A DNA stretch of 58,235 bases from an uncultured Pelagibacteraceae bacterium (GTDB lineage: Bacteria > Pseudomonadota > Alphaproteobacteria > Pelagibacterales > AG-422-B15), in contig CABZEU010000006.1 in NCBI GenBank assembly GCA_902524795.1, positions 1 to 58,235 of the forward strand, written 5' to 3'. Positions 49,250 through 56,310 of the stretch are shown here, piece by piece. Numbering within the stretch: position 1 is the first letter of the stretch; each line of letters begins with the position of its first letter. The translations under genes were made by a program, and so were the position numbers. The notes under the pieces are model-generated. The model had not been told where the DNA came from and ran no database searches. It worked only from the letters and a program-made list of their open reading frames with translations.

Positions 49250-50064
49250 ACTTTAAGGTCTAATAAAAATTCAATAAGTAAATAAGTTTTCTTATTTTTA
49301 AGATTTATTTTTTTAAAAATTGAAAAAATTTTTTGAGAAAGTTTTAATTTGTGATTCTCAAGAAACTTTTTATTTTTTACTGACATACGTGGAAAGTCTT
49401 CAAAATCATCATTTATTTGAAAAATTTCACCAATATACATTCCTATATCAGCAAGAGATTTTTCAATTTTTTTACTTTTTCCGGCACATATTGCTACTGC
49501 CTGACAACAAAATGACATTAACATTCCAGTTTTAAGTTGGTTTAACTCAATCCTTTCTTCTATTTTTGTATTTGAGGAGCTTAAATCAATGTATTGTCCT
49601 AATAACAAACCTTTTTCCCCTGAAAATTCACTCAATAGCTGTATTAATTTTATTTTTTTACCTTCACTTAAATTAAATTTCTTACTCGCTATAGTTAAAT
49701 AAGATTTTGTCAGAAGCCCACAACCAGCAAGAACAGCTGTAAATTCATTATACTTATAATGAGTTGTTTTCTTCCCCCTCCTATATTTATCATTGTCCAT
49801 AGATGGCAAATCATCATGCACTAATGAATAGTTATGTAGCATTTCAATAGCAGATCCTAAATTAAATATTATATTTTTTGGCAATTGAAATTCTTTACCA
49901 AATACATAAACCAAATATGGTCTAAATCTTTTACCACCAGAATTTATCGAATAATTTATTGATTGATTTAAGGTATTATTATCTAGAATAAATTTTTTTT
50001 TTAAAAATGAATTAAATTCTTTACTAAAACTTCTTAAATCTTTTTTAATGGTCTGATGCCTCAT
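49246..50064 (-). CDS. ispA: IspA-like farnesyl diphosphate synthase with aberrant C-terminal active site
   Basis: Short-chain prenyltransferases condense IPP with DMAPP and GPP. This 272-residue protein has [14 protein letters not shown], the first Asp-rich motif [28 protein letters not shown] and LKTGMLM. The second Asp-rich motif reads INDDFEDF, and the usual following stretch of about 28 residues with two conserved Lys (GK...GK-x-TYP in E. coli IspA) is missing. LAGD is LAGC. It lies in the conserved deacetylase-xseB-ispA order, but dxs does not follow. Confidence 0.82.
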   Translation of the reverse strand: MRHQTIKKDLRSFSKEFNSFLKKKFILDNNTLNQSINYSINSGGKRFRPYLVYVFGKEFQLPKNIIFNLGSAIEMLHNYSLVHDDLPSMDNDKYRRGKKTTHYKYNEFTAVLAGCGLLTKSYLTIASKKFNLSEGKKIKLIQLLSEFSGEKGLLLGQYIDLSSSNTKIEERIELNQLKTGMLMSFCCQAVAICAGKSKKIEKSLADIGMYIGEIFQINDDFEDFPRMSVKNKKFLENHKLKLSQKIFSIFKKINLKNKKTYLLIEFLLDLKV

Positions 50065-50298
50065 TCACTTTTTTTTTGTGATTTTTCCATCAGATAATAC
50101 TTTAATTTCGTCGAGCTTAAGGACCGCCTCATCTAATTTCCTCTGACAATGAGATCTAAGATGCGACCCTCTTGTATAATACTCAATAGACTTTTCTAAA
50201 TCTATATTTCCACTTTCAAGATTCTCTACAATTTCGGATAGTTCTTCCATTGCTTTTTCAAAAGACAGTTTATTTATTTCCTCAGGAATTTTACTCAT
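50065..50298 (-). CDS. xseB: Exodeoxyribonuclease VII small subunit
   Basis: This 77-residue helical protein joins XseA to form exonuclease VII. It has the family signature LSFEKAMEELSEIVENLESGNIDLE split over two helices, followed by SIEYYTRGSHLRSHCQRKL. It directly abuts ispA and overlaps the upstream deacetylase gene by 4 bp. Confidence 0.95.
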   Translation of the reverse strand: MSKIPEEINKLSFEKAMEELSEIVENLESGNIDLEKSIEYYTRGSHLRSHCQRKLDEAVLKLDEIKVLSDGKITKKK

Positions 50299-51224
50299 TT
50301 TTGCAGCTCACTTAGATGCGTAATCATTGAATTTTCAAGTGCTTTTATATCATAACCACCTTCAAGCATCGATATTATTTTTCCTTCACAATATTTATTT
50401 GCAATTTCTCTTAACTTACTTGTAATTAGCCCAAAATCATTTTCTACAAGATCCAGCGAGGCAAGAGGATCTTTTGTATGCGCATCAAACCCAGCAGAAA
50501 TTAGAAGGAAATCTGGCCTTTGCTCTTCTAATTTTTTTACAATTCTTTCATCAAATACCTGCTGATATTTATATGAATTTGTTCCTGATGTGAGTGGAAC
50601 ATTAACAATATTACCTACTCCTATTTCATTTACATCACCTGTGCCAGGATATAGGGGATACTGGTGCGTTGAGTAATAGGTAACTTTTGAATTATTATAG
50701 AATATATCTTGAGTACCATTTCCATGATGAACATCAAAATCAATAATGGCTATATTTTTAAACTTATACTTGTTAATTAAATAATGTGCGGCAATTGCAA
50801 CATTGTTGAAAACACAAAAACCCATTGATCGATCATAACATGCATGGTGACCAGGTGGCCTGACAATACAAAAGGCATTATGAATATTATTACTCATTAT
50901 AGCATCTACCGCGTCTATTCCCGCTCCGGCAGCTCTTAAGGTTGCATCCATAGAACCTTTTGAAACTGGAGTTTCTTGATCTAAGAAAACTATTTGATCA
51001 TCAGAAGGAAATCTTGCAAGAGTTTCCCTAACAAATTTCTCTTCATGAGCAGCAGAAATAAGTGATTGCTCTATTTTATTAGGTTGTTTAATTATAATAT
51101 TTTTAAACTCTTCTTTATTTATTAGTTCAATGATATTTTGGACTCGATCGGAACACTCTGGATAATCCAAGGATTGAACGTGACCTTTAAAACAGTCGTC
51201 AAAATATACAAAAGTTTGTGTCAT
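50295..51224 (-). CDS. Histone deacetylase family protein (class II-like)
   Basis: This zinc-dependent deacetylase of about 309 residues belongs to the arginase/deacetylase fold. Motifs are RPPGHHACYDRSMGFCVFNN, the metal site IIDFDVHHGNGTQDI, STHQYPLYPGTG and LISAGFDAHTKDPLA. Bacterial relatives act on acetylated polyamines, acetoin utilisation targets or proteins. Start ATG 51224 is chosen over TTG 51236. In alphaproteobacteria this gene is commonly followed by xseB and ispA, as here. Confidence 0.92.
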   Translation of the reverse strand: MTQTFVYFDDCFKGHVQSLDYPECSDRVQNIIELINKEEFKNIIIKQPNKIEQSLISAAHEEKFVRETLARFPSDDQIVFLDQETPVSKGSMDATLRAAGAGIDAVDAIMSNNIHNAFCIVRPPGHHACYDRSMGFCVFNNVAIAAHYLINKYKFKNIAIIDFDVHHGNGTQDIFYNNSKVTYYSTHQYPLYPGTGDVNEIGVGNIVNVPLTSGTNSYKYQQVFDERIVKKLEEQRPDFLLISAGFDAHTKDPLASLDLVENDFGLITSKLREIANKYCEGKIISMLEGGYDIKALENSMITHLSELQK

Positions 51225-51226
51225 AG

Positions 51227-51865
51227 ATGAATTCAAAAAAAGTAATTAAAGCCAATATAAACTCTATTAAATTAGCTGCTAGAAGTCTACTGAATGGTAA
51301 AACAATAATTATACCAACAGATACTGTTTATGGTATTGCAGCAGATGCAACTAACGAGAAGGGGGTTGAAAATATTTTCAAAATTAAGAAAAGACCAAAA
51401 ACCTATCCACTTATTTTATTTGTAAAGTCCATAAAAGAAGCAAAAAAATATGCATATTTCAATGATATTGAGGAGTTCTTAGCAACACATTACTGGCCTG
51501 GACCCCTTACGCTTATACTCCGAAAAAAAAATAGAAATATCTATAACGGTGATAAAAGACTTTCAAAAATAGGCATTCGCATTCCAAAAAATAAAGATGT
51601 TATGAACTTACTTAAAGTCGTTAATAAGCCACTCGCAACTACCAGTGCAAATATTCATCAAGAAAAAAATAGTAATAATATCAATCATCTTAGCCTACTT
51701 CATAATGATGATGTCACGCACGCGATAAGCAGTCACTACAGAATGAGCTTTGCAGAATCAACTCTGGTTGAAGTGAATAAAAACAAAATAAACCTCTTAA
51801 GAAAAGGTTCTATTTCAAAAAAATCAATTGAAAGTAATTTAAAAAAAAATTTGTTGCTTGATTAA
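51227..51865 (+). CDS. tsaC: L-threonylcarbamoyladenylate synthase (TsaC/YrdC)
   Basis: The enzyme makes threonylcarbamoyl-AMP for the t6A37 tRNA modification. The 212-residue protein has the YrdC fold with TIIIPTDTVYGIAADATNE, KKRPKTYPLILFV, HYWPGPLTLILRKKN and TTSANIHQE; the C-terminal Sua5 extension is absent. Its ATG starts just 2 bp from the divergent deacetylase ATG, so its promoter must lie within that gene. Confidence 0.94.
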   Translation: MNSKKVIKANINSIKLAARSLLNGKTIIIPTDTVYGIAADATNEKGVENIFKIKKRPKTYPLILFVKSIKEAKKYAYFNDIEEFLATHYWPGPLTLILRKKNRNIYNGDKRLSKIGIRIPKNKDVMNLLKVVNKPLATTSANIHQEKNSNNINHLSLLHNDDVTHAISSHYRMSFAESTLVEVNKNKINLLRKGSISKKSIESNLKKNLLLD

Positions 51866-51868
51866 AAC

Positions 51869-52468
51869 TTATGCATCAACAAATGCATTAAAGGAAAAGC
51901 ACCTTCTTTCTCCATCTCCTCTAAAAGGATGAACGTCATGCATTAGAAATGATGGAAATATGTATAAATCTCCTACTCTGGGCTTAAAAGTCTCTCTATG
52001 TTTCACAAGCGGTGGGCTATTTCTTGGAAGAGACACTCGACCATCAAAGAAAGAAATTAATCCTGCTAAATCTTTTTCTTTATTACGCTTAATTGAACTC
52101 GGTATCTTTAAATAACCTACTCCACTAATATTACCTCTATGTAAATGTGGTGGATTAAAATCTCCAGCAAACTGGCTGACGATCCAAGCTTTTTCTATTC
52201 TTATTTTTTTAACTTTAATATTAAGTGTTTTATCATAATAATCTTTTACAGACTTAATAATCTGTTTTTCAATTCCAATTTTTAAGATTTTTGAGGGTAT
52301 CCTAAACTGCTGTTTCATGCTTCCTACTAATCTGTGGTCATAATCGTATCTTTTTGAAAGTCTTTTATTATTAGACACCTGTTCAGAAAATTTGTTTAAA
52401 CGAGCGACCGCGCTTAGTGTCAGTTTTGTTTTTCCGATTGTTGGTCCAAATGGTTTGTATATCTTCAT
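51869..52468 (-). CDS. 2OG-Fe(II) oxygenase superfamily protein
   Basis: This 199-residue double-stranded beta-helix dioxygenase has the first metal motif in NPPHLHRGNISGVGYLKIP and the second in GDLYIFPSFLMHDVHPFRG followed by the 2OG-binding Arg in ERRCFSFN. The pattern resembles the TIGR02466-type putative oxygenases that are frequent in marine phages and pelagic bacteria. The substrate is unknown. It starts 7 bp from tRNA-Arg, with the cupin gene on the other side, and its stop nearly touches that of tsaC. Confidence 0.8.
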   Translation of the reverse strand: MKIYKPFGPTIGKTKLTLSAVARLNKFSEQVSNNKRLSKRYDYDHRLVGSMKQQFRIPSKILKIGIEKQIIKSVKDYYDKTLNIKVKKIRIEKAWIVSQFAGDFNPPHLHRGNISGVGYLKIPSSIKRNKEKDLAGLISFFDGRVSLPRNSPPLVKHRETFKPRVGDLYIFPSFLMHDVHPFRGDGERRCFSFNAFVDA

Positions 52469-52475
52469 ATTTTCT

Positions 52476-52552
52476 TGGTGCGCCCAGAAGGATTCGAACC
52501 CTCAACCCTCAGATCCGAAGTCTGATGCTCTATCCAGTTGAGCTATGGACGC
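52476..52552 (-). tRNA. tRNA-Arg (anticodon UCG)
   Basis: This 77-nt minus-strand cloverleaf has encoded CCA: acceptor GCGTCCA with TGGGCGC (one G-U pair), D-arm TAGCTCAACTGGATAGAGC, anticodon loop CTTCGGA giving TCG, and T-arm GGTTCGAATCC. It reads CGA codons and lies between the 2OG oxygenase and the cupin gene. Confidence 0.96.
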
Positions 52553-52576
52553 ATCTATATTATTATTTCAAGTAAC

Positions 52577-52999
52577 ATGCTTTTACTTAAGATACTAGAA
52601 AAATTAGGTAGGAAAAAGGTTGTTATGGACAGAGGTCCATCGCATCCTGAATATTGCTTAGCAAAACCTTGGACAGCAAGATATTACCTCTTATTCAGAA
52701 AGAGGCCCCGTTGGTTTCCTTTTAATATATTAATACATCATATTCTAGATAATGATCATGGTGTGGGTCTTCATAATCATCCTTTTCCGTATATAACAAT
52801 TATTGTTAGCGGAGGATACTGGGAAACAGATATAAATAAAAATAAAACCTGGAGAGGAAAATTCTATGTTGGATTTAGAAGTGCTGATAATCTGCACAGG
52901 GTTGACTTAGAGCCTGGGATCAAACCGGTCACCATTTATATTGCTGGTCCATACGGACTAAGAAAAAAAGGAAGAAGCAATTATGGCATTTCAAATTAA
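52577..52999 (+). CDS. Small cupin-like protein
   Basis: This 140-residue protein starts at ATG 52577, after tRNA-Arg; an upstream in-frame start at 52538 would lie inside the tRNA. The centre reads like a cupin metal site (GVGLHNHPFPYITIIVSGGYWE) and a later conserved His/Asp (NLHRVDLEPG) would close the site. The remaining sequence is basic and aromatic-rich. Comparable single-domain cupins occur in marine phage and pelagic bacterial genomes. The function is unknown. It overlaps the end of the GIY-YIG gene by 9 bp. Confidence 0.75.
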   Translation: MLLLKILEKLGRKKVVMDRGPSHPEYCLAKPWTARYYLLFRKRPRWFPFNILIHHILDNDHGVGLHNHPFPYITIIVSGGYWETDINKNKTWRGKFYVGFRSADNLHRVDLEPGIKPVTIYIAGPYGLRKKGRSNYGISN

Positions 53000-53239
53000 T
53001 TTAGTTCTTAGCTGAGATCTTAATTTTCTATCTTTTTTTAATTGTACCTCTCTTTTCATTGCTTCTGATTTAGAGAATAACACTTCTTGATATAACAATT
53101 TCCATTTAGATCCTCTTGTAAACTTTGCTCCTTTAGATTCATTATGTGCTTTAAGTCTTTTTTTAATATCATTACTCCAACCTACATATGTTCGTACTTT
53201 TGGGTATTTCGTTCCGATGATATAGACAAAGAATCTCAT
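52991..53239 (-). CDS. GIY-YIG nuclease-domain protein (UPF0213-like)
   Basis: This 82-residue one-domain protein contains the GIY-YIG core: FFVYIIG, TYVGWSNDIKKRLKAHN with the catalytic Arg, and AMKREVQLKK with the metal-binding Glu. It is like the small stand-alone GIY-YIG proteins that are widespread in bacteria and sometimes travel horizontally. ATG 53239 is preferred because the family begins just before the first strand; an ATG at 53269 would add ten residues. A role in DNA repair or as a domesticated endonuclease is possible but unproven. Confidence 0.82.
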   Translation of the reverse strand: MRFFVYIIGTKYPKVRTYVGWSNDIKKRLKAHNESKGAKFTRGSKWKLLYQEVLFSKSEAMKREVQLKKDRKLRSQLRTKLI

Positions 53240-53298
53240 ATTTCTTGATATATTAATTGTATTTGGCATTGAAATAAATATAGTATCTATGAATCAAC

Positions 53299-53303
53299 AG
53301 GAG
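53299..53303 (+). promoter_or_regulatory. Ribosome binding site of the small lipoprotein gene
   Basis: AGGAG stands 7 bases before the ATG at 53311, supporting translation of the 38-residue reading frame. Confidence 0.65.
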
Positions 53304-53310
53304 AATAAGC

Positions 53311-53427
53311 ATGCGTACTACTCTTACAGTTTTAGCTTTTAGTTTCATGATTTCTGCTTGTACTACGTTACAAAGCATAAACGAAACTATTAAGGGCGAT
53401 GGTGTTCCTTATATTCCAGGAATATAA
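53311..53427 (+). CDS. Tiny lipoprotein, entericidin-like
   Basis: This 38-codon gene has a good AGGAG ribosome binding site. The product begins with a short basic-hydrophobic leader (MRTTLTVLAFSFMISAC) whose end is a lipobox, so Cys17 should be lipidated; the mature part is about 22 residues (TTLQSINETIKGDG and a short tail). This shape resembles entericidin-type lipoproteins, which sit in the inner leaflet of the outer membrane, but homology cannot be judged at this length. A hairpin lies 8 bp downstream. Confidence 0.7.
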   Translation: MRTTLTVLAFSFMISACTTLQSINETIKGDGVPYIPGI

Positions 53428-53434
53428 AGATATT

Positions 53435-53461
53435 TAACTGGCCTCATTATGGGGTCAGTTA
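53435..53461. other. Stable hairpin downstream of the small lipoprotein gene
   Basis: Eleven bases at 53435-53445 pair with 53451-53461, including two G-U wobbles, around an ATTAT loop. It is the clearest hairpin I found in the window. There is no T-run after it, so it may be an mRNA-stabilising element or weak terminator rather than a classical Rho-independent terminator. Confidence 0.5.
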
Positions 53462-53528
53462 CACCTTGTAATAATCAGTTAAAAAAGTTAATTGCCATAA
53501 TCAGTTTCCATTAAGTATACTTATTTTG

Positions 53529-54656
53529 ATGTTTAAAGTACAAATCTCGGGAACTGGACTATACACACCCAAAGAAAAAATTTCTAACGAAGAATTAGTT
53601 GACTCTTACAATAAGTATGTGGATGAATATAATTTATCAAACTCTAGCGATATAAATAATGGAAGTATAGAGCCACTTGAAAAATCTAGCTCAGAGTTTA
53701 TTGAAAAAGCATCAGGTGTGAAATCTAGATATGTTCAAAATAAATCAGGAATTTTGGATACATCCTTTATGCGTCCAAGACTTATTGAAAGATCTGAGGA
53801 TCAAATATCCAATCTTGCGGAAATGGGAGTAATTGCAGCAAAAGAAGCTATAAAAAATTCCAAAGTCGATATTAGAGATATAGACGCTGTAATTGTTGCA
53901 TGCTCAAATTTAGAACGTGCCTACCCAGCTATAGCTATTGAAATCCAAAATGAATTAGGTATCGAGGGGTTTGCATTTGACATGAATGTTGCTTGTTCCT
54001 CAGCTACTTTTGGCATTCAAGCCATTTTTGACATGATAAAAAGTGGGAGTATTAAATCAGCCTTAATGGTCAACCCAGAAATTTGTACTGGTCACTTAAA
54101 TTTCAAAGATAGGGATTGTCATTTTATATTTGGTGACGTTGCAACAGCTGTAGTTTTAGAAAGAATGAATGGGGAAATTCATAAAAATAATTCTTATGAA
54201 ATACTTGGGACAAAACTCCTTACAGAATTTTCTAATAATATAAGAAATAATTATGGATTTCTGAATAGTTCTTCTCCTGAAGGAATAGGTAAGGCAGACA
54301 AACTGTTCCATCAAAATGGAAGAAAAGTATTCAAAGAAGTCATCCCTAAAGTTTCTAATTTAATAAAGGATCATTTAGAAGAAAATAAACTTTCCGCCGA
54401 AGATTTAAAGGGAATGTATTTGCATCAAGCAAATGAAAATATGAATGTTCTAATTTCTAAATATGTACTTGGCAAAGAAGCATCTAGAGATCTAGCACCC
54501 GTCGTTCTTGATGAATATGCTAACACAAGTTCTGCAGGTTCAATAATTGCTTTTCATAAACATAACAACTTACTAAAAAAAGATGATCTTGCAATTATTT
54601 GCTCTTTTGGGGCAGGTTATTCTGTGGGAAATGTAATTGTGAGAAAAATTGCTTAA
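53529..54656 (+). CDS. Beta-ketoacyl-ACP synthase III family protein (long FabH-like)
   Basis: This thiolase-fold condensing enzyme has the catalytic Cys in MNVACSSATFGIQ, His in YLHQANENMN and Asn in EYANTSSAGS. At 375 residues it is longer than FabH (about 320) because of an N-terminal insertion (NKYVDEYNLSNSSDINNG region). It strongly resembles, from memory, the P. aeruginosa PA3286-type enzyme that feeds medium-chain acyl-CoA from beta-oxidation into fatty acid synthesis. ATG 53529 is used. It is convergent with the HD gene, overlapping it by 4 bp. Confidence 0.88.
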   Translation: MFKVQISGTGLYTPKEKISNEELVDSYNKYVDEYNLSNSSDINNGSIEPLEKSSSEFIEKASGVKSRYVQNKSGILDTSFMRPRLIERSEDQISNLAEMGVIAAKEAIKNSKVDIRDIDAVIVACSNLERAYPAIAIEIQNELGIEGFAFDMNVACSSATFGIQAIFDMIKSGSIKSALMVNPEICTGHLNFKDRDCHFIFGDVATAVVLERMNGEIHKNNSYEILGTKLLTEFSNNIRNNYGFLNSSSPEGIGKADKLFHQNGRKVFKEVIPKVSNLIKDHLEENKLSAEDLKGMYLHQANENMNVLISKYVLGKEASRDLAPVVLDEYANTSSAGSIIAFHKHNNLLKKDDLAIICSFGAGYSVGNVIVRKIA

Positions 54657-55204
54657 AAATTTGGCTCCTTAGAGAAAAGCTTCCTTACTTTTGGTTCGAA
54701 ATATTCAAGAGAATAAGACTCATAATCTGGATCAAATGACTTTTGATCCCACTTTTCACAAAAATCCACTGCATCTTGATAGTAAGGATGGTCTTTAAAT
54801 TTTTCTCTTGCATTACGATCCCTCCCTATGTGATGAGCATAGTAATATTCTTGAAAAATCCCATGATGAAGCATAATCCAATATACTTTTTCAGAAACAT
54901 AGGGCCTTAAAACTGAGGCAACAAGTTGACTATGATTATATGGGGCAAGATTATCTCCAATATCGTGTACAAGAGTTGCCACTACCATTTCTTCATCTGC
55001 GCCATCTTTTTCAGCTCTAGTTGCTGATTGAAGTGAATGCTCTAACCTTGTTACTTGATAACCGTCAACTGAACTATCTAAATTTCTCAAAGCGTCTAAT
55101 ATTCTATCAGGAAGACCTTTTGAAAACTTTTCTTCATACTTACTTAAAAGATCATAATCTTCTTTTGTGCCATCTTTCATCTGAGTAAATTTTACTTTTT
55201 CCAT
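54653..55204 (-). CDS. HD-domain oxygenase-like protein (PhnZ/TmpB/MIOX-related)
   Basis: This 183-residue HD-fold protein has a likely di-iron ligand set: His56 in RLEHSLQ, His80-Asp81 in LVHDIGD, His91 in YNHSQ, His113/114 in MLHHGIFQEYYYAHH and Asp153 in EKWDQKSFDPDY. The last two blocks resemble the myo-inositol oxygenase motifs. PhnZ and TmpB of this fold cleave 1-hydroxy-2-aminoethyl- or trimethylaminoethylphosphonate with O2, releasing phosphate. It starts directly after the dioxygenase gene, the partner expected of TmpB. A hydrolase role cannot be excluded. Confidence 0.75.
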   Translation of the reverse strand: MEKVKFTQMKDGTKEDYDLLSKYEEKFSKGLPDRILDALRNLDSSVDGYQVTRLEHSLQSATRAEKDGADEEMVVATLVHDIGDNLAPYNHSQLVASVLRPYVSEKVYWIMLHHGIFQEYYYAHHIGRDRNAREKFKDHPYYQDAVDFCEKWDQKSFDPDYESYSLEYFEPKVRKLFSKEPNF

Positions 55205-56296
55205 TTATATTTCCTCTGACAATAATTTAAACTTACTTTCTGCAGAATCATGGTCTATATATAATCCCTGCAGCCATCTATTGCCTTCAGCTGTATTATA
55301 ACTTGTTCTGCCATGAAGTGTTCGATAATTATTCATAATAATTAAATCTCCTGGTTCTAGGCGAAACTTAAATATATATTTAGGAGAATTTATCATTTTG
55401 TGCATCACTCTTTTTGACGCATAAAATTCATCAAGCTTTTTAGGGTCTTGATAAAAAACAAAATCCAATCTGTTGCTATACTTTATTTGCTTTATTTCTC
55501 CTCGCTCACTTAACTTGATGATCTTACCTGTTTTTTCCAATATAGCATCTTTGTCTTTAAATTTAAAATTGATAAGAGTATTCGTAAGAGTATTAAACAT
55601 ATTTGGATTTTCTTTTTTTAAGTCTTCTGCAACCTTAAACCCATCAACAATCGTTGAGTCGCCTCCTTGGCAACTATTATGAATACAAAAAAGAAACTGA
55701 ATAGAAGGTACTGGTTTTCGATATGGATTATCAGTATGAGACTCTAATTCAATGGATGTATATGCTAAATCATTTGGATGTTTTTGAGACTTAACGTTGA
55801 ATAATTTTCCAAAATTAGTTTCTCTTATATATCCAATTTTTTTTGCAAAATTTATAATCTCACCATCTTCAGGTTTGAGTTTGCTTACAATTGCAAATCC
55901 ATATCTATGATAATATTCTAATATCTCATAAATTTGTTTATTTTCATTTGTATTATAATCAAATTTAAACTTTCTAAGTGATATACTATCTTTATTCCAA
56001 AAAACTTTATCAGGAAGTCCTTTGGCTCTCTTTATTTCTTTAATTAAGTTTTTTATACAATACTTGGCTACATGATTATCTGAGAATTTAATTAATAGTT
56101 TATCTTCGTCTAACTTATTTACTTCTTTGATTTCTAAATTTTCAATGATTTTCTCTGGGTCATATAGTCGTTGTAGTGAATTTTGATCGACTGCACCTTC
56201 TTCTAATGACCGTTCTCTCATCCATATAGGATGAAGCTTATATTGCTCATCGCCAATAGAAATCCTTATTTCTTTTGAGTCATAATTAAAATCCAT
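55205..56296 (-). CDS. Gamma-butyrobetaine hydroxylase/TmpA-like 2OG dioxygenase
   Basis: This 363-residue protein has an N-terminal DUF971-like domain (residues about 1-95, with LHPIWMRERS) and a TauD-type catalytic domain. Iron ligands are His187-x-Asp189 in LESHTDNPYRKPVPS and His328 in YRTLHGRTSY, and Arg340 in GNRWLQGLY probably binds 2-oxoglutarate. The two-domain form is seen in gamma-butyrobetaine hydroxylase and in TmpA, which hydroxylates trimethylaminoethylphosphonate. Position directly upstream of a TmpB-like HD gene favours the second. It follows the acetoacetyl-CoA synthetase gene by 14 bp. Confidence 0.82.
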   Translation of the reverse strand: MDFNYDSKEIRISIGDEQYKLHPIWMRERSLEEGAVDQNSLQRLYDPEKIIENLEIKEVNKLDEDKLLIKFSDNHVAKYCIKNLIKEIKRAKGLPDKVFWNKDSISLRKFKFDYNTNENKQIYEILEYYHRYGFAIVSKLKPEDGEIINFAKKIGYIRETNFGKLFNVKSQKHPNDLAYTSIELESHTDNPYRKPVPSIQFLFCIHNSCQGGDSTIVDGFKVAEDLKKENPNMFNTLTNTLINFKFKDKDAILEKTGKIIKLSERGEIKQIKYSNRLDFVFYQDPKKLDEFYASKRVMHKMINSPKYIFKFRLEPGDLIIMNNYRTLHGRTSYNTAEGNRWLQGLYIDHDSAESKFKLLSEEI

Positions 56297-56310
56297 AAAA
56301 AAATATAAAA

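Noticed and set aside
52991..53239. GIY-YIG gene as a homing endonuclease or part of a toxin-antitoxin pair
   Set aside because: It is a stand-alone UPF0213-like domain with no intron, split gene or antitoxin-like partner beside it.
53435..53461. Hairpin considered as a Rho-independent terminator
   Set aside because: No T-tract follows the stem, so it is listed only as a hairpin.
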